Positions 46,159 to 59,050 of a DNA stretch of 64,000 nt are shown here, one piece after another; the stretch's first letter is position 1, and the number at the start of each line of letters is the position of its first letter. The DNA comes from Roseiarcus sp963774195 (GTDB taxonomy: Bacteria; Pseudomonadota; Alphaproteobacteria; Rhizobiales; Beijerinckiaceae). Position numbers and translations under genes: made by a program. The notes beneath the pieces are model-generated. The model saw only the letters and a program-made list of their open reading frames with translations, was not told the origin of the DNA and did not search any database. Location of the stretch: the NCBI GenBank assembly GCA_963774195.1, contig CAVZDY010000003.1, positions 62,001-126,000 of the forward strand, read 5' to 3'.

Positions 46159-46857
46159 CTACCGCGCCCGCATGATCAGCCGGCCGCGCTCGACCGTATA
46201 GCTCTGCAGCCGCTCGAGAAAGCTCATGCCGAGCAGGCTTTGCTCGAGCGCGCCGGCGTGCACCACCAGCGCGGGCACGTTGCGCATCACGATCGGCCCA
46301 ACGGCGATCTCGGCGACGCGCGTCTGCGCCGCGGTCGCCGCGCCATTGGCCGTGACCACACTGACGTCGTAGTCGAGCGACGTCGGATCGACGCCGATCC
46401 GGCGCGCGTCCTGGTCGCGCAGCACGACGGTCGAGGCGCCAGTGTCGAACAGGAAGGCGATGCGCACGCCGTCCACCTTGGCGGGAACGACGAATTGGCC
46501 GCCGAGGCGCCGGTTGACGATCACCTCGCCGGCCTTGCCGACCTGCGGCTCGCCGCCGGGAAACAATTCCGCCATCACGCGGTCGGCGATGTCTGAGGCC
46601 TCGAAGCGATAAGCGTAGACGCCGGTCAGGCCGACGATGACCGCCGCCCAGACCACGGCGGCGCTCACCACCCGCATGAAACCCGCCGCGCCCGCGACGC
46701 GCGCGCCGACGAAAATGAGCCAGACCAGCAAGGCGACGCCGAACGCGGCGCTCGCGAAGCTCGCATGGTCGAGCCCGAGCAGCGGCGTCTGCGGTGGCGT
46801 CGCGACGAGCGTGATCAGCGCGGCGCCGAGGATGATGATGGGGACGAGCAGGGCCAC
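46159..46857 (-). CDS. TIGR02281-family membrane retropepsin-like aspartic protease
   Basis: 232 residues from GTG 46857, which begins two bases past the stop of the DUF1289 gene (TGACGTG), implying re-initiation; the longer ATG 46956 would overlap that gene heavily. Three hydrophobic segments come first, then a clan AA single-lobe protease domain: 'VPAKVDGVRIAFLFDTGAST' with catalytic Asp in 'FDTGAS' and 'LLGMSFLERLQSYTVERGRL'. Such enzymes act as dimers; orientation places the domain on the periplasmic side. Part of the conserved cobS-DUF1289-protease cluster. Confidence 0.85.
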   Translation of the reverse strand: MALLVPIIILGAALITLVATPPQTPLLGLDHASFASAAFGVALLVWLIFVGARVAGAAGFMRVVSAAVVWAAVIVGLTGVYAYRFEASDIADRVMAELFPGGEPQVGKAGEVIVNRRLGGQFVVPAKVDGVRIAFLFDTGASTVVLRDQDARRIGVDPTSLDYDVSVVTANGAATAAQTRVAEIAVGPIVMRNVPALVVHAGALEQSLLGMSFLERLQSYTVERGRLIMRAR

Positions 46858-46858
46858 G

Positions 46859-47086
46859 TCACGCGCGCCTGCGTCCGACCCGCCCGGCGCGGGCGCCGCG
46901 CGAGCGCGCCGCCGCCAGCCGCGGGCCGAGTTCCGCCAGAATCGCCCGCTGCGCACCCGCGTCGAGATCGCGCCAGGCGGCGATTTCGGCGAGCGTGCGT
47001 CCGCACCCGATGCAGAGCCCGGAAACGGGATCGACGACGCAGACTTTCACGCAAGGGGAGGCCGGCGGCGGCGGGGGGAGGGTCAT
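46859..47086 (-). CDS. DUF1289 family protein
   Basis: 75 residues with the Cys pattern of the family: 'SPCVKVCVVDPVSGLCIGCG', followed by 'RTLAEIAAWRDLDAGAQRAI'. The four Cys probably bind a metal. Function unknown. Lies between cobS and the aspartic protease gene on the same strand, close enough for one transcript. Confidence 0.9.
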   Translation of the reverse strand: MTLPPPPPASPCVKVCVVDPVSGLCIGCGRTLAEIAAWRDLDAGAQRAILAELGPRLAAARSRGARAGRVGRRRA

Positions 47087-47095
47087 AGCCCTGAT

Positions 47096-47899
47096 TTAAG
47101 CCGTCGAACCCCCGATGAGAAGACCACAGAGGCAGGCGATCTCCGCCGCCTGCTGCGCCGCGCCGGCGACGTCGCCGGTTTGGCCGCCGATGTGGCGGCG
47201 CGCGAGCGCGCTGACGCCCCAGGCGGCGGCGAAGGCGATGAGGCAGGCGAACAGCGCCCGGCCGAAGCCGGTCGCGACGGTGCCGACGAACAAGGCGACC
47301 GCCGCCGTGGCGAGCCCTGCGGCGACGAAGCTGGAAATTTCGAGCCGTCCGGCGCTCGCCCCCGCGCCATCGGCGCGTGCGGCCGGCAGAATGGCCAGCG
47401 GCACGAGCGCCGCCGCCCGCGACGCGGCGCCGGCGAGGATCAGGCCCGCGGCGGCGAAGGCGAAGCCTTTCGGCGCCAGCGCCGCCACCGCGCCGACCCG
47501 CAGCATCAGCGCCAGCACGAGAGCGACGGCGCCGTAGCTGCCGATGCGGCTGTCGCGCATGATTTCGAGCTTCCTCTCGCGGCTGCGGCCGCCGCCGAAG
47601 CCGTCCGCGACGTCGGCGAGGCCGTCCTCATGCAGCGCGCCGGTCGCCGCGGCGAGCGCCGCGACGGCGAAAACAGCGCCGATTGAGAAAGGCAGCCGTA
47701 GCGTCTCCGCAAGGCCGAGCGTGAGTGCGCCGATCGCGCCGATCACCGCGCCGGCGAGCGGCGTCGCCCAGGCGATGCGGCTGAGGTCAAAGCCGGCGTC
47801 CGCCGCGCTCGATGGGATCGGCAGCCGCGAAAAGAAGCGCAAATTGGACGCGAGATCCGAAAAGGCGTGGGCGAGGGGAGGGGGGCGATCGGCGGGCAT
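47096..47899 (-). CDS. cobS: Adenosylcobinamide-GDP ribazoletransferase
   Basis: 267 residues, strongly hydrophobic with several membrane spans. Joins adenosylcobinamide-GDP with alpha-ribazole to make adenosylcobalamin 5'-phosphate at the membrane. The diagnostic 'ALHEDGLADVADGFGGG' motif, 'RDSRIGSYGAVALVLAL' and 'SRAAALVPLAILPAAR' are present. No cobalamin riboswitch is visible upstream. The other late cobalamin genes are not in this window. Confidence 0.95.
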   Translation of the reverse strand: MPADRPPPLAHAFSDLASNLRFFSRLPIPSSAADAGFDLSRIAWATPLAGAVIGAIGALTLGLAETLRLPFSIGAVFAVAALAAATGALHEDGLADVADGFGGGRSRERKLEIMRDSRIGSYGAVALVLALMLRVGAVAALAPKGFAFAAAGLILAGAASRAAALVPLAILPAARADGAGASAGRLEISSFVAAGLATAAVALFVGTVATGFGRALFACLIAFAAAWGVSALARRHIGGQTGDVAGAAQQAAEIACLCGLLIGGSTA

Positions 47900-47923
47900 G
47901 GGCGCGCTCGGCGGGCTATCGGG

Positions 47924-48346
47924 TCACGCCGCCCACAGGAATACGGCGCTGGCGCAGGCGCCGAGCGCCGTCTGCCCATATTCGAGCAGGCCCCATTGCT
48001 TGACGAGCACGCGGGCGGCGCCGATGTCGCGCGGCGACAGGGTGAGGATCTGGTCGTTGAGCGGCGCCATCGCGAAATAGGTATAGGGCCAGGTCAGCAC
48101 GATCAGCAGGGCGCCGATCGCCCAGCGGACATCCTTCGTATCGAAATAAGCGAGCAGGCCGAGCGCCGCCGAAATGAGCGCGAAGGCCGCCAGCAGCGCG
48201 ACGCCCCGGCGGTCGCTTGGCGTCCATTCGTTCAGCATCGCCTGGTCGTCGAGCGCGAGGCGCGCCGGCTGCTCGACGATATTGACGTAGAGCGCGGCGC
48301 CGGTGAACGCAGCCGCAAAGGCGAGGGCGAGAATTCCAGGCGACAT
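47924..48346 (-). CDS. DUF1772 (anthrone oxygenase-like) membrane protein
   Basis: 140 residues from ATG 48346 with GGAGGG upstream. Four hydrophobic segments; the N-terminal 'FTGAALYVNIVEQPARL' is the DUF1772 signature. Bacterial members have no proven function. Located 24 bases upstream of cobS on the same strand. Confidence 0.75.
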   Translation of the reverse strand: MSPGILALAFAAAFTGAALYVNIVEQPARLALDDQAMLNEWTPSDRRGVALLAAFALISAALGLLAYFDTKDVRWAIGALLIVLTWPYTYFAMAPLNDQILTLSPRDIGAARVLVKQWGLLEYGQTALGACASAVFLWAA

Positions 48347-48432
48347 TTTTGTTTCCCTCCGAGCGCCGACGACGCCATTCCTAGCATTGCATTCCGCCGC
48401 CGTCTTGGCCGAGATTGCTTGCAACACCCTGG

Positions 48433-48500
48433 ACCGTCATCGCGAGGAGCGCAGCGACGAAGCGATCCATGCATCCGCCTGGGATAGCCCGCCGCCTTCC
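48433..48500. repeat. Dispersed repeat with GCGAGGAGCGCAGCGACGAA core
   Basis: 'CCGTCATCGCGAGGAGCGCA' and 'GCGACGAAGCGATCCATG' match the form of a very widespread intergenic repeat in bacteria (CGTCATTGCGAGGAGCGAAG type). It lies in the space between divergent genes. Confidence 0.55.
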
Positions 48501-48595
48501 GGCTTCGTTCTCTCCGCAAAGACAGGCGGCGGCCGGGGCGCTACGATCAAACGCGAAAGCCGCTGCGACGCCTCGCCTTCCGTTAGGTCAAGTCT

Positions 48596-49063
48596 ATGTC
48601 GCCTGATCGTCTTCGGCCTCCGTTCCATCACGAATCCGCCGTTCGCCGCACGCGCGCCATCGAGGACGATTGGAACCAGCACGATGCCGAGCGCGCGGCT
48701 CTTTGCTGCGCTGAGGACGCGCGATGGCGCGACGGCGCCGCCTTCCTGCGCGGCCGCGAGGCGATCGAGGCTTTCCTGCGCGACAAGTTCGCGCGCGAGG
48801 GCGACTTCCGGGTGATCAGGGAGATGTGGGCCTTCGACGGGGAGCGCATCGCCGCGCGCTTCTGCGCGGAATGGCGTAACGCGGCCGGCGGTTGGTTTCG
48901 CGCTTACGGCGTCGAAGCTTGGCAGTTTGAGGCCGACGGCCTGATCCGCGCGCGCCACGCCTCCGCCCAGGCCCTGCCGCTCGCGCCGCAACAGCGCAAG
49001 TTCCTCTGGCCGCCGGGCCCACGCCCGCTCGACCATCCCGGGCTGGCGGCGTTCGGGATGTGA
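48596..49063 (+). CDS. NTF2-like protein, DUF1348 family
   Basis: 155 residues in a cone-shaped NTF2/SnoaL fold: 'AVRRTRAIEDDWNQHDAER', 'ALCCAEDARWRDGAAFLRGR', 'EAIEAFLRDKFARE', 'ENE'-type middle replaced by 'IAARFCAEWRNAAGGWFRAY' and the 'PGPRPLDHPGLAAFGM' tail typical of DUF1348. No catalytic role known. Confidence 0.85.
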   Translation: MSPDRLRPPFHHESAVRRTRAIEDDWNQHDAERAALCCAEDARWRDGAAFLRGREAIEAFLRDKFAREGDFRVIREMWAFDGERIAARFCAEWRNAAGGWFRAYGVEAWQFEADGLIRARHASAQALPLAPQQRKFLWPPGPRPLDHPGLAAFGM

Positions 49064-49093
49064 GCGTGGATGGGAGAGAACGCTTGAGTTTGA

Positions 49094-49108
49094 GAACAAA
49101 AAAAGAAC
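49094..49108. promoter_or_regulatory. LexA (SOS) box upstream of recA
   Basis: GAAC-AAAAAAA-GAAC, an exact match to the alphaproteobacterial LexA site (GTTC-N7-GTTC on the other strand), 93 bases before the recA start. It implies SOS induction of recA. Confidence 0.85.
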
Positions 49109-49200
49109 TTGCGGACGAGAACAAACCATGCACATAGTTTGTTTCAAGGGGGGTCGCCGAGGTCTTCTGTTGCCTCGAGAGCGCCGACCGTGAGAGAAGG

Positions 49201-50289
<1,089 letters not shown>

Positions 50290-50300
50290 AGCTCTCCTTT

Positions 50301-50326
50301 GGGCGCGCGTCCCCAAAAGCGCGCCC
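50301..50326 (+). terminator. Hairpin after recA, possible terminator
   Basis: GGGCGCGC, a 10-base loop, GCGCGCCC, starting 12 bases after the recA stop. There is no T run after it on the plus strand, so termination would need help or be partial. Confidence 0.4.
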
Positions 50327-50498
50327 ATCCCGCCAGGAGCCCGCCTTCATCGTCGCGCGTGTGAAGCGCGCGGCCGCGCTCGGACCTAAAAGACCGGCGC
50401 GGCCGCGCGGCTGATCGCGAGATCGCCGCCGCCCGATTTGCCTTTCTCCGGCCATGCTCTAAAAGCTCGGTGGAATTCCAGCCCGGGGCCAAGCGTTC

Positions 50499-53171
<2,673 letters not shown>

Positions 53172-53250
53172 CCGCCCCCATTTCTCCGCTGATCCGTTTG
53201 GAAAGGGCATGCGAGGCGGGCGCTCCTGATGAGCGTGGAGAGGCCGCGCC

Positions 53251-53775
53251 TCATCCGTCCTTCGAACGCAAATCGTCGGGCGTCACGAAGCGGGCCAGCA
53301 GTCCGTTTCCCGGCGCGACCTCTCGCCAATGATCGGCGTCGAACTCGATGATCGCCAAGGCCGCGGTTGCGAATTTCGCCGCCATGGCCTGCAACTCGCT
53401 GCGCGCGCCGCGGCCGGCGAGGTGCGTCGCGAGTTCGCCGAGGCCGGGGTTGTGGCCGACCAGCATGACGCGCGGCGCCGTGTCGGGCAGGGCGCGCACG
53501 ATCGACTGGAGCGTCGGCCAACTCGCGTCATAAAGCCCCGGCTCTTCGCGCCGTTCGACCGGAGGCGGCCAGCCCTCAGCGGCGATGTCGGCCGTCTCAC
53601 GCGTGCGCGTCGCTCCCGAATCGATCAAGAGATCGGGGATCCTGTCGATCGCGGCGACATAGGCGCCGACGCGCGCCGCGTCGCGCCGGCCGCGCTCGAT
53701 GAGCGGGCGCGCGTAGTCGTTGCGTCCCGTAGCGGGGATCGCCTTCGCGTGTCGGAGCAGCAGCAGCCTCAGCAT
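53251..53775 (-). CDS. SixA-like histidine phosphatase
   Basis: 174 residues of the histidine phosphatase superfamily. The catalytic His is in 'LLLLRHAKAIPATGRNDYAR' and the second in 'VMLVGHNPGLGELATHL'. SixA members remove phosphate from His-phosphotransfer domains, for example in PTS-Ntr; the target here is not shown. Confidence 0.85.
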   Translation of the reverse strand: MLRLLLLRHAKAIPATGRNDYARPLIERGRRDAARVGAYVAAIDRIPDLLIDSGATRTRETADIAAEGWPPPVERREEPGLYDASWPTLQSIVRALPDTAPRVMLVGHNPGLGELATHLAGRGARSELQAMAAKFATAALAIIEFDADHWREVAPGNGLLARFVTPDDLRSKDG

Positions 53776-53811
53776 GGATAACTCAACGTCGTCTCGCGGC
53801 GCGCGCGGCTT

Positions 53812-54657
53812 TCAAGAGCGCTCGCGCCGGTTGAGGAAGGCCAGCCGCTCGAACAGATGCACGTCCTGCTCGTTCTTGAGCAGCGCGCCGTGCAGCGGCG
53901 GAATCAGTTTCCTGGGGTCGCGTTCGCGTAGGGTCTCCGGCGCGATGTCCTCGTTCAGCAGCAGCTTGAGCCAGTCGAGCAGCTCGGACGTCGTCGGCTT
54001 CTTCTTCAAGCCCGGCGTTTCGCGCACCGAGAAGAAAACGCGCATCGCCTCCTCGACCAGCCGCGGCTTGATCCCGGGGTAGTGCGCCTCGACGATCGCG
54101 CGCATCGTCTCCGTGTCGGGAAAGCGGATGTAGTGGAAGAAGCAGCGGCGCAGGAAGGCGTCCGGCAGCTCCTTTTCGTTGTTGGAGGTGATGACGACGA
54201 TCGGCCGCACGGCCGCGCGCACCGTCTCGCCGGTCTCGTAGACATGGAACTCCATGCGGTCGAGCTCGAGCAGGAGATCGTTGGGAAATTCGATGTCGGC
54301 CTTGTCGATCTCGTCGATCAGCAGCACCGGGCGCTCGGCCGCCGCGAAGGCGTCCCACAGCTTGCCGCGCCTGATGTAGTTGCGGATGTCGGAAACGCTG
54401 GCGTCGCCGAGCTGCGAATCGCGCAGGCGCGATACCGCGTCATATTCGTAGAGGCCCTGCTGGGCGCGCGTCGTCGACTTGATGTGCCAGGCGATGAGCG
54501 GCGCGCCGAGCGAGGCCGCGATCTCCTCGGCGAGCATCGTCTTGCCGGTTCCGGGTTCCCCCTTGATGAGCAGCGGCCGCTCCAGCTTGATCGCCGCATT
54601 GACCGCGACCTTCAACTCGTCGCTGGCGATGTAGCTGGCGGTGCCTTCAAAACGCAT
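53812..54657 (-). CDS. MoxR-family AAA+ ATPase
   Basis: 281 residues from ATG 54657 ('MRFEGTASYIASDELKVAVN'). Walker A 'LIKGEPGTGKTMLAEEIA', Walker B 'PVLLIDEIDKADIEF', sensor 1 'IVVITSNNEKELPDAFLRRC'. MoxR proteins usually work with a VWA-domain partner to assemble or activate other proteins. The likely partner here is the CoxE-like gene at 60075-61250, which is next door in many relatives but about 5.4 kb away in this genome. Confidence 0.9.
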   Translation of the reverse strand: MRFEGTASYIASDELKVAVNAAIKLERPLLIKGEPGTGKTMLAEEIAASLGAPLIAWHIKSTTRAQQGLYEYDAVSRLRDSQLGDASVSDIRNYIRRGKLWDAFAAAERPVLLIDEIDKADIEFPNDLLLELDRMEFHVYETGETVRAAVRPIVVITSNNEKELPDAFLRRCFFHYIRFPDTETMRAIVEAHYPGIKPRLVEEAMRVFFSVRETPGLKKKPTTSELLDWLKLLLNEDIAPETLRERDPRKLIPPLHGALLKNEQDVHLFERLAFLNRRERS

Positions 54658-54797
54658 GATCGCCTCGAGAATAAGTGAGCGCGCGGGCAACGGAGATTGT
54701 TTGTTTTGCCGCACGAGTGTCGGCGAGTTTCAGACGGCGCGGCGATTTGAGCAAGTCGCCATGCCGTCGGCGGCGGGGCCGGCCCGACCCGCCTCGA

Positions 54798-57311
54798 TCA
54801 ATTCATCGCGCTTTTCACCGTCTCGATCAATTGCTTGAGCGTGAAAGGCTTGGGCAGGAAGAGAAACTCCTGTCCCTCCGGCAGGTTGCGCGCGAAGGCG
54901 TCGTCGGCGTAGCCGGAGACGAAGATGATCTTGGCCGTCAGGCCGCGCCGGCGCAGCTCGGTCAGCATGGTCGGCCCGTCCATCTCCGGCATGATGACGT
55001 CGGAGACGATCAGGTCGATCTTGTCGGCGGCCTCGACGACCCGCAGCGCGTCGGCGCCCGATTCGGCTTCCAGCACCGTGTAGCCGCGCGAGGCGAGCGC
55101 GCGCGAAGCGAAGGCGCGCACCGCCTCTTCGTCCTCCACCAGGAGGATTGCGCCGCGGCCGGTGAGGTCCGCCGCCGGTTTCGCGGCCTCTTTCTTGACC
55201 GGCTCGATCGTCGTCTCGGGAACGTAGCGCGGCAGAAGGATGCGGAATGTCGTGCCGACGCCAGGCTCGCTCTCGCAGAACACATAGCCGCCGGTTTGCT
55301 TGACGATGCCATAGACCATCGAGAGGCCGAGGCCGGTGCCCTTGCCCACTTCCTTGGTGGTGAAGAAGGGTTCGAAGATCTTGTCTCGTACGTCCGCCGG
55401 AATGCCGTGTCCGGTGTCCTCGACCTCGACGAGCACATATTCCGCCGGCGCGATGGACTTCTCGTTGAAACCAGCGCATTCGGCGGCGGCGACGTTGCGC
55501 GTGCGCAGCGCGATCCGGCCGCCCTCGCTCATCGCGTCGCGCGCATTGACGACGAGATTGACGATCACTTGCTCGAACTGGTTGAGGTCCGCCTTGACGA
55601 GCCACAGATCGCGCCCATGGACGACGTCGAGCTCGATCGTCTCGCCGACCAGGCGACGCAGCAGCATCTGCAATTCGGAGAGCACCTCGCTGAGCTGAAG
55701 CGTCTGCGGCCGCAGCGTCTGGCGGCGCGAGAAGGCCAGCAGCTGCCGCACCAGGCCGGCCGCCCGGTTGGCGTTCTGCTTGATCTGCATGATGTCCTGG
55801 AAGGACGGATCGGTCGGCCGGTGATTGGCGAGCAGAAGATCGGAATAACCGATGATCGCTGTCAGCACGTTGTTGAAGTCGTGCGCGATTCCGCCGGCGA
55901 GTTGGCCAATCGCCTGCATCTTTTGGCTTTGGACGAAATTCTCCTGCAAAGTGCGCTGCTCGGTGGTGTCGAGCGCGAAGAGGATCGCGCTCGCCCCCTC
56001 GTCGCGCTCCGGATCGGCGGCGGAGAGGAAGAACCGCGCCGATCGCGCGCCCTCGCCCTCGATCGCGACGTCGAGCGGAGCGATGTCGCCCTTGCCCTGG
56101 CCGGCGGCGGCGATCGTTTCGCGCAAAACCGCATGGTCGCGCTCGGCGACGCCGCGATAGATCGAGGGGCGCGCCTGTTCGGGGCCGCTCTTCAGCGCCT
56201 GCGGCGCGAGCCGGGCGAAGGCGCCGTTGGCGCGCAGCACCGCGCCCTCGGCGTCGATCGAAGCGATCGCCATCGGGGTCGAATTGAAGAACCGGGCGAA
56301 GCGCACCTCGGCGGCGCGCAGGTCCTCGCCGTGATCTTCGCCCGGCGCGCGGTTGAGCACCATCGTGCGCGAGGGGCCCGGCAGGCCGCCGCTCGAAAAG
56401 GCGACGCGGTGCAGCAGCCGCGCCGGCAGGAACTGGCCCTGGCGGCGCTTGAGATCGACGTCGAAACGTTCCGTGATGACCTCGCCCGGCTTGCCTGAGA
56501 CCACGCTGAGCAGAGCCGCGCCGTCGCCGGCGACGATGTCGGCGAGCTTGAGCTGGCCGGCGGCGAACTGCGCGATGTCGTAATCGAGCCAATTGGCGAG
56601 CGTCGCGTTCATATGCGCGATCGAGCCGTCCGGCTCGGCGGAGAAAAAGCCCGCCGGCGCATGATCGAGATAGTCGATCGCGTGTTGGAGGTCCTGGAAG
56701 AAGCTTTCGTGCCGCTCGCGCTCGCGCGTGATGTCAGATACCGTCCAGAGCGTTGCGCCGCGCCGGGCGATGCCGTCGAGCGGGCGGACGCGGATGCGAT
56801 ACCAAGCCGCGGCGCCCTCGCCGGCGAGGGGCGGGGCCATGCGCAACTCCTCCGCAGCGCGGTTGCCGGCGTGCGCGGCCTGCGCCAGCCGATAGACCGC
56901 CTCGGAGACTTCCGGCGCCCCGGTGAACAGGCGCTCGACGAGCTTGAGGTCGGCGGCTCCCTTGGCGCCCGATAAAGCGCGATAGGCGTCGTTGGCGTAA
57001 ATGATGCGCGAATCAGCGTCGGTGACGATCAGGCCGTCGGTGTTGCTGTCGGCGATCGCCTTGGTGGTGTCGTACCGCCCCGCCTGACCGGCGAGTTGCA
57101 ACTGGCCGAAGGCGTAGAGCAGAATCGAGAAGACGCCGAAGATCGCGAGGCCGGCGATGGTCCACGAGATCGCCTTGATCCCGGATTCGCCAGGCAACAG
57201 CAGGAAGGCCGCGACCGCGCCGCAGAGGCAAACGACGAGCAGCAGTAGAAGGGCGGGGTTAGCGGCGCGCTCGACGCGGTCGACGGCAGCCGGCTTTGGC
57301 GTCGAAATCAT
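54798..57311 (-). CDS. cckA: Cell-cycle hybrid histidine kinase CckA
   Basis: 837 residues from ATG 57311. Two N-terminal membrane segments ('ALLLLLVVCLCGAVAAFLLL', 'SWTIAGLAIFGVFSILLYAF'), PAS domains (about 100-400), HisKA with the phospho-His in 'LAGGIAHDFNNVLTAIIGYS', HATPase with 'NLVVNARDAMSEGGRI' and 'GKGTGLGLSMVYGIVKQTGG', and a C-terminal receiver with Asp in 'DLIVSDVIMPEMDGP'. CckA phosphorylates CtrA and CpdR through ChpT and controls cell-cycle progression in alphaproteobacteria. Confidence 0.95.
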   Translation of the reverse strand: MISTPKPAAVDRVERAANPALLLLLVVCLCGAVAAFLLLPGESGIKAISWTIAGLAIFGVFSILLYAFGQLQLAGQAGRYDTTKAIADSNTDGLIVTDADSRIIYANDAYRALSGAKGAADLKLVERLFTGAPEVSEAVYRLAQAAHAGNRAAEELRMAPPLAGEGAAAWYRIRVRPLDGIARRGATLWTVSDITRERERHESFFQDLQHAIDYLDHAPAGFFSAEPDGSIAHMNATLANWLDYDIAQFAAGQLKLADIVAGDGAALLSVVSGKPGEVITERFDVDLKRRQGQFLPARLLHRVAFSSGGLPGPSRTMVLNRAPGEDHGEDLRAAEVRFARFFNSTPMAIASIDAEGAVLRANGAFARLAPQALKSGPEQARPSIYRGVAERDHAVLRETIAAAGQGKGDIAPLDVAIEGEGARSARFFLSAADPERDEGASAILFALDTTEQRTLQENFVQSQKMQAIGQLAGGIAHDFNNVLTAIIGYSDLLLANHRPTDPSFQDIMQIKQNANRAAGLVRQLLAFSRRQTLRPQTLQLSEVLSELQMLLRRLVGETIELDVVHGRDLWLVKADLNQFEQVIVNLVVNARDAMSEGGRIALRTRNVAAAECAGFNEKSIAPAEYVLVEVEDTGHGIPADVRDKIFEPFFTTKEVGKGTGLGLSMVYGIVKQTGGYVFCESEPGVGTTFRILLPRYVPETTIEPVKKEAAKPAADLTGRGAILLVEDEEAVRAFASRALASRGYTVLEAESGADALRVVEAADKIDLIVSDVIMPEMDGPTMLTELRRRGLTAKIIFVSGYADDAFARNLPEGQEFLFLPKPFTLKQLIETVKSAMN

Positions 57312-57582
57312 CGCGTTACAACCCCTTTGCGGCGAACGCCTCGCCAAACGCGGCGCGCCCGCCGCGCGACGGCGGGGTACGGCGCCGAACTGCCGCTTGA
57401 CGAGGCGGGCGAGAGCGCGCTCGATATTGCGTCAGTCATGCGCATCCCGTTTAAATGCTGATATTTTCATGGTCCACTGAGTTGCACAAAACGGTCTAGT
57501 CTGATACTGAGCTTTTTCATCGCCCGTGGCGACAAGGTACGAGAACGAAGAAGGCGCCCCGTCGCCGAGGTCTGGGTATCGC

Positions 57583-58749
57583 ATGCAATGGATTAGCAAT
57601 TTGGTGTCGCCGGACAATCGCGCGATGCAAATCGTCGTCATAGCCGGCCTGGTCGTTGCAATCGCTCTGATCGTTGTCTTGGTCTACCGCATCGCGTTCG
57701 GCCATCGGCTTCGCGTGCCCGGAGGCGGGCGGACGCGACAGCCGCGTCTTGGCCTAGTCGACGCGTTTTCGCTCGACGGTCAGCGCCAACTCGTGCTGGT
57801 GCGGCGCGACAACGTCGAACATCTCATCATGATCGGCGGCCCGAACGACGTGCTTGTCGAATCGCAGATCGTTCGCGGAGTCGCTGCGCAATCGGTCCGC
57901 GAGGCTAGCGTGGGCAAGCCATCTTCGCCGCGGGTCGTCGCGGCTCCGCCTACGATGCCGGTCGAAGCGTTGGCTCCGCCGAGCGAGGCCGCGCTCGAGC
58001 CGCGTATCGAGCCGCCGGTGATGAAGCCGCCGGAGCAGCCGCCGGCCGCACCAGCCCGCGCACCAGTGCGATCGGCGCCGCAGCCGCGTCCCGAGCCGGC
58101 GCAGTCGAAGATCGAGCAGCCGAAGCCCGAGCCGGCGATCAAGGCCGAACCGCCTGTGGCCCGCCCAGCGCCAGCGGCAAGACTGGATTTTCCCGCGCCC
58201 GTTCGGCCCGCGCCCCCGGCGTCTGATGTGCCGCCTCCGATGCGAGCGGACGGGCTGGCGCCGAAGCCCGCCGCCAGCGGTCCGGACGTTCCCCCGCCCG
58301 TCAAGCCGGTCGTTCCGCCGCTCTCTCGGCCCGTGCCGCAGGGGCGTCCGCCGCTGCCGCCGCCAATTGGCGCTGGCTCCTTGAGGGGCCGCGCGACGCC
58401 GACCCCGGCGCCGGAGCCGTCTGGCGCCTCCTCCGCGCCCACGCCGCCGGCCCCCTTCGCACCTCCGCCGTCGCCCGCCTGGCAGCGTCCCGCGACGCCG
58501 CCCGCTCCGGCGCCTGCGCCCGAGGCGGCTCCTTCCGCGGTCGGCCCGAACTTGCCGCCTGTCCCATCGCCGTCGGCCCCCCAGGCCGGACCGGAGCCGT
58601 CTGCTCCCGTTTCGTCGACGCCGAGCGCGCCGGAACTGCCAGGCGGCCCGTCGCCGGAATCGCAGCCCAAGACGTCGCCGGACGATCCCTTCGCCGGGCT
58701 CGAATCGCTCGAAGCGGAGATGGCGCGGCTGCTCGGACGAAACAACTAG
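57583..58749 (+). CDS. FliO-like membrane protein with long Pro-rich tail
   Basis: 388 residues from ATG 57583 ('MQWISNLVSPDNRAMQIVVI'). One membrane helix ('IVVIAGLVVAIALIVVLVY') followed by a FliO-like cytoplasmic segment ('RQPRLGLVDAFSLDGQRQL', 'LVLVRRDNVEHLIMIGGPND'). From about residue 115 almost everything is Pro/Ala-rich and low complexity, ending in an acidic 'DPFAGLESLEAEMARLLG'. FliO helps assemble the flagellar export gate. No other flagellar gene is in the window, so a non-flagellar role cannot be excluded. Confidence 0.6.
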   Translation: MQWISNLVSPDNRAMQIVVIAGLVVAIALIVVLVYRIAFGHRLRVPGGGRTRQPRLGLVDAFSLDGQRQLVLVRRDNVEHLIMIGGPNDVLVESQIVRGVAAQSVREASVGKPSSPRVVAAPPTMPVEALAPPSEAALEPRIEPPVMKPPEQPPAAPARAPVRSAPQPRPEPAQSKIEQPKPEPAIKAEPPVARPAPAARLDFPAPVRPAPPASDVPPPMRADGLAPKPAASGPDVPPPVKPVVPPLSRPVPQGRPPLPPPIGAGSLRGRATPTPAPEPSGASSAPTPPAPFAPPPSPAWQRPATPPAPAPAPEAAPSAVGPNLPPVPSPSAPQAGPEPSAPVSSTPSAPELPGGPSPESQPKTSPDDPFAGLESLEAEMARLLGRNN

Positions 58750-58847
58750 AGCCGTCTGCCTTTTTTGGAAGACACGGCGCCGCTGTCACCTCCCGCAAAA
58801 GCGGGGGACCAAATAGCCGCCGTGGGCATTCGCCGTTTGACTGCGGG

Positions 58848-58867
58848 ATGCCCGCGTTCGCGGGCAT
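58848..58867. repeat. Palindromic intergenic hairpin (REP-like)
   Basis: ATGCCCGCG-TT-CGCGGGCAT, a perfect 9-bp dyad, with related half-sites nearby ('CTCCCGCAAAAGCGGGGG' at 58791). This form, GATGCCCGC...GCGGGCATG, is a common dispersed repeat in alphaproteobacteria. Confidence 0.55.
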
Positions 58868-58895
58868 GACAACGGGGCCGCGCGGATGATCCGCG

Positions 58896-58920
58896 AAAAA
58901 AAGGCGCGCCGAGGCGCGCC
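58896..58920 (-). terminator. Rho-independent terminator of dksA
   Basis: Read on the minus strand: GGCGCGCC, TC, GGCGCGCC, then seven T. A compact GC-rich stem directly followed by a T run, 130 bases after the dksA stop. Confidence 0.7.
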
Positions 58921-59050
58921 GATTTCATTTCCCCGACGTTATGACGACCTCCCGGAATTGTCCGCAAAGTCGACGTGTTTTCCACCATCGCGTTCGGGGC
59001 GGCGCCGGCGCTCCCTCTGGCCGCGCGTCCCGAACCCTTTCGACCCGACG

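Noticed and set aside
47900..47923. Cobalamin riboswitch upstream of cobS
   Set aside because: Only 24 bases separate cobS from the gene before it, leaving no room, and no B12-box-like sequence was noticed.
54675..56498. 607-codon open frame on the plus strand
   Set aside because: Antisense to cckA; Arg/Glu/His-rich translation without recognisable motifs.
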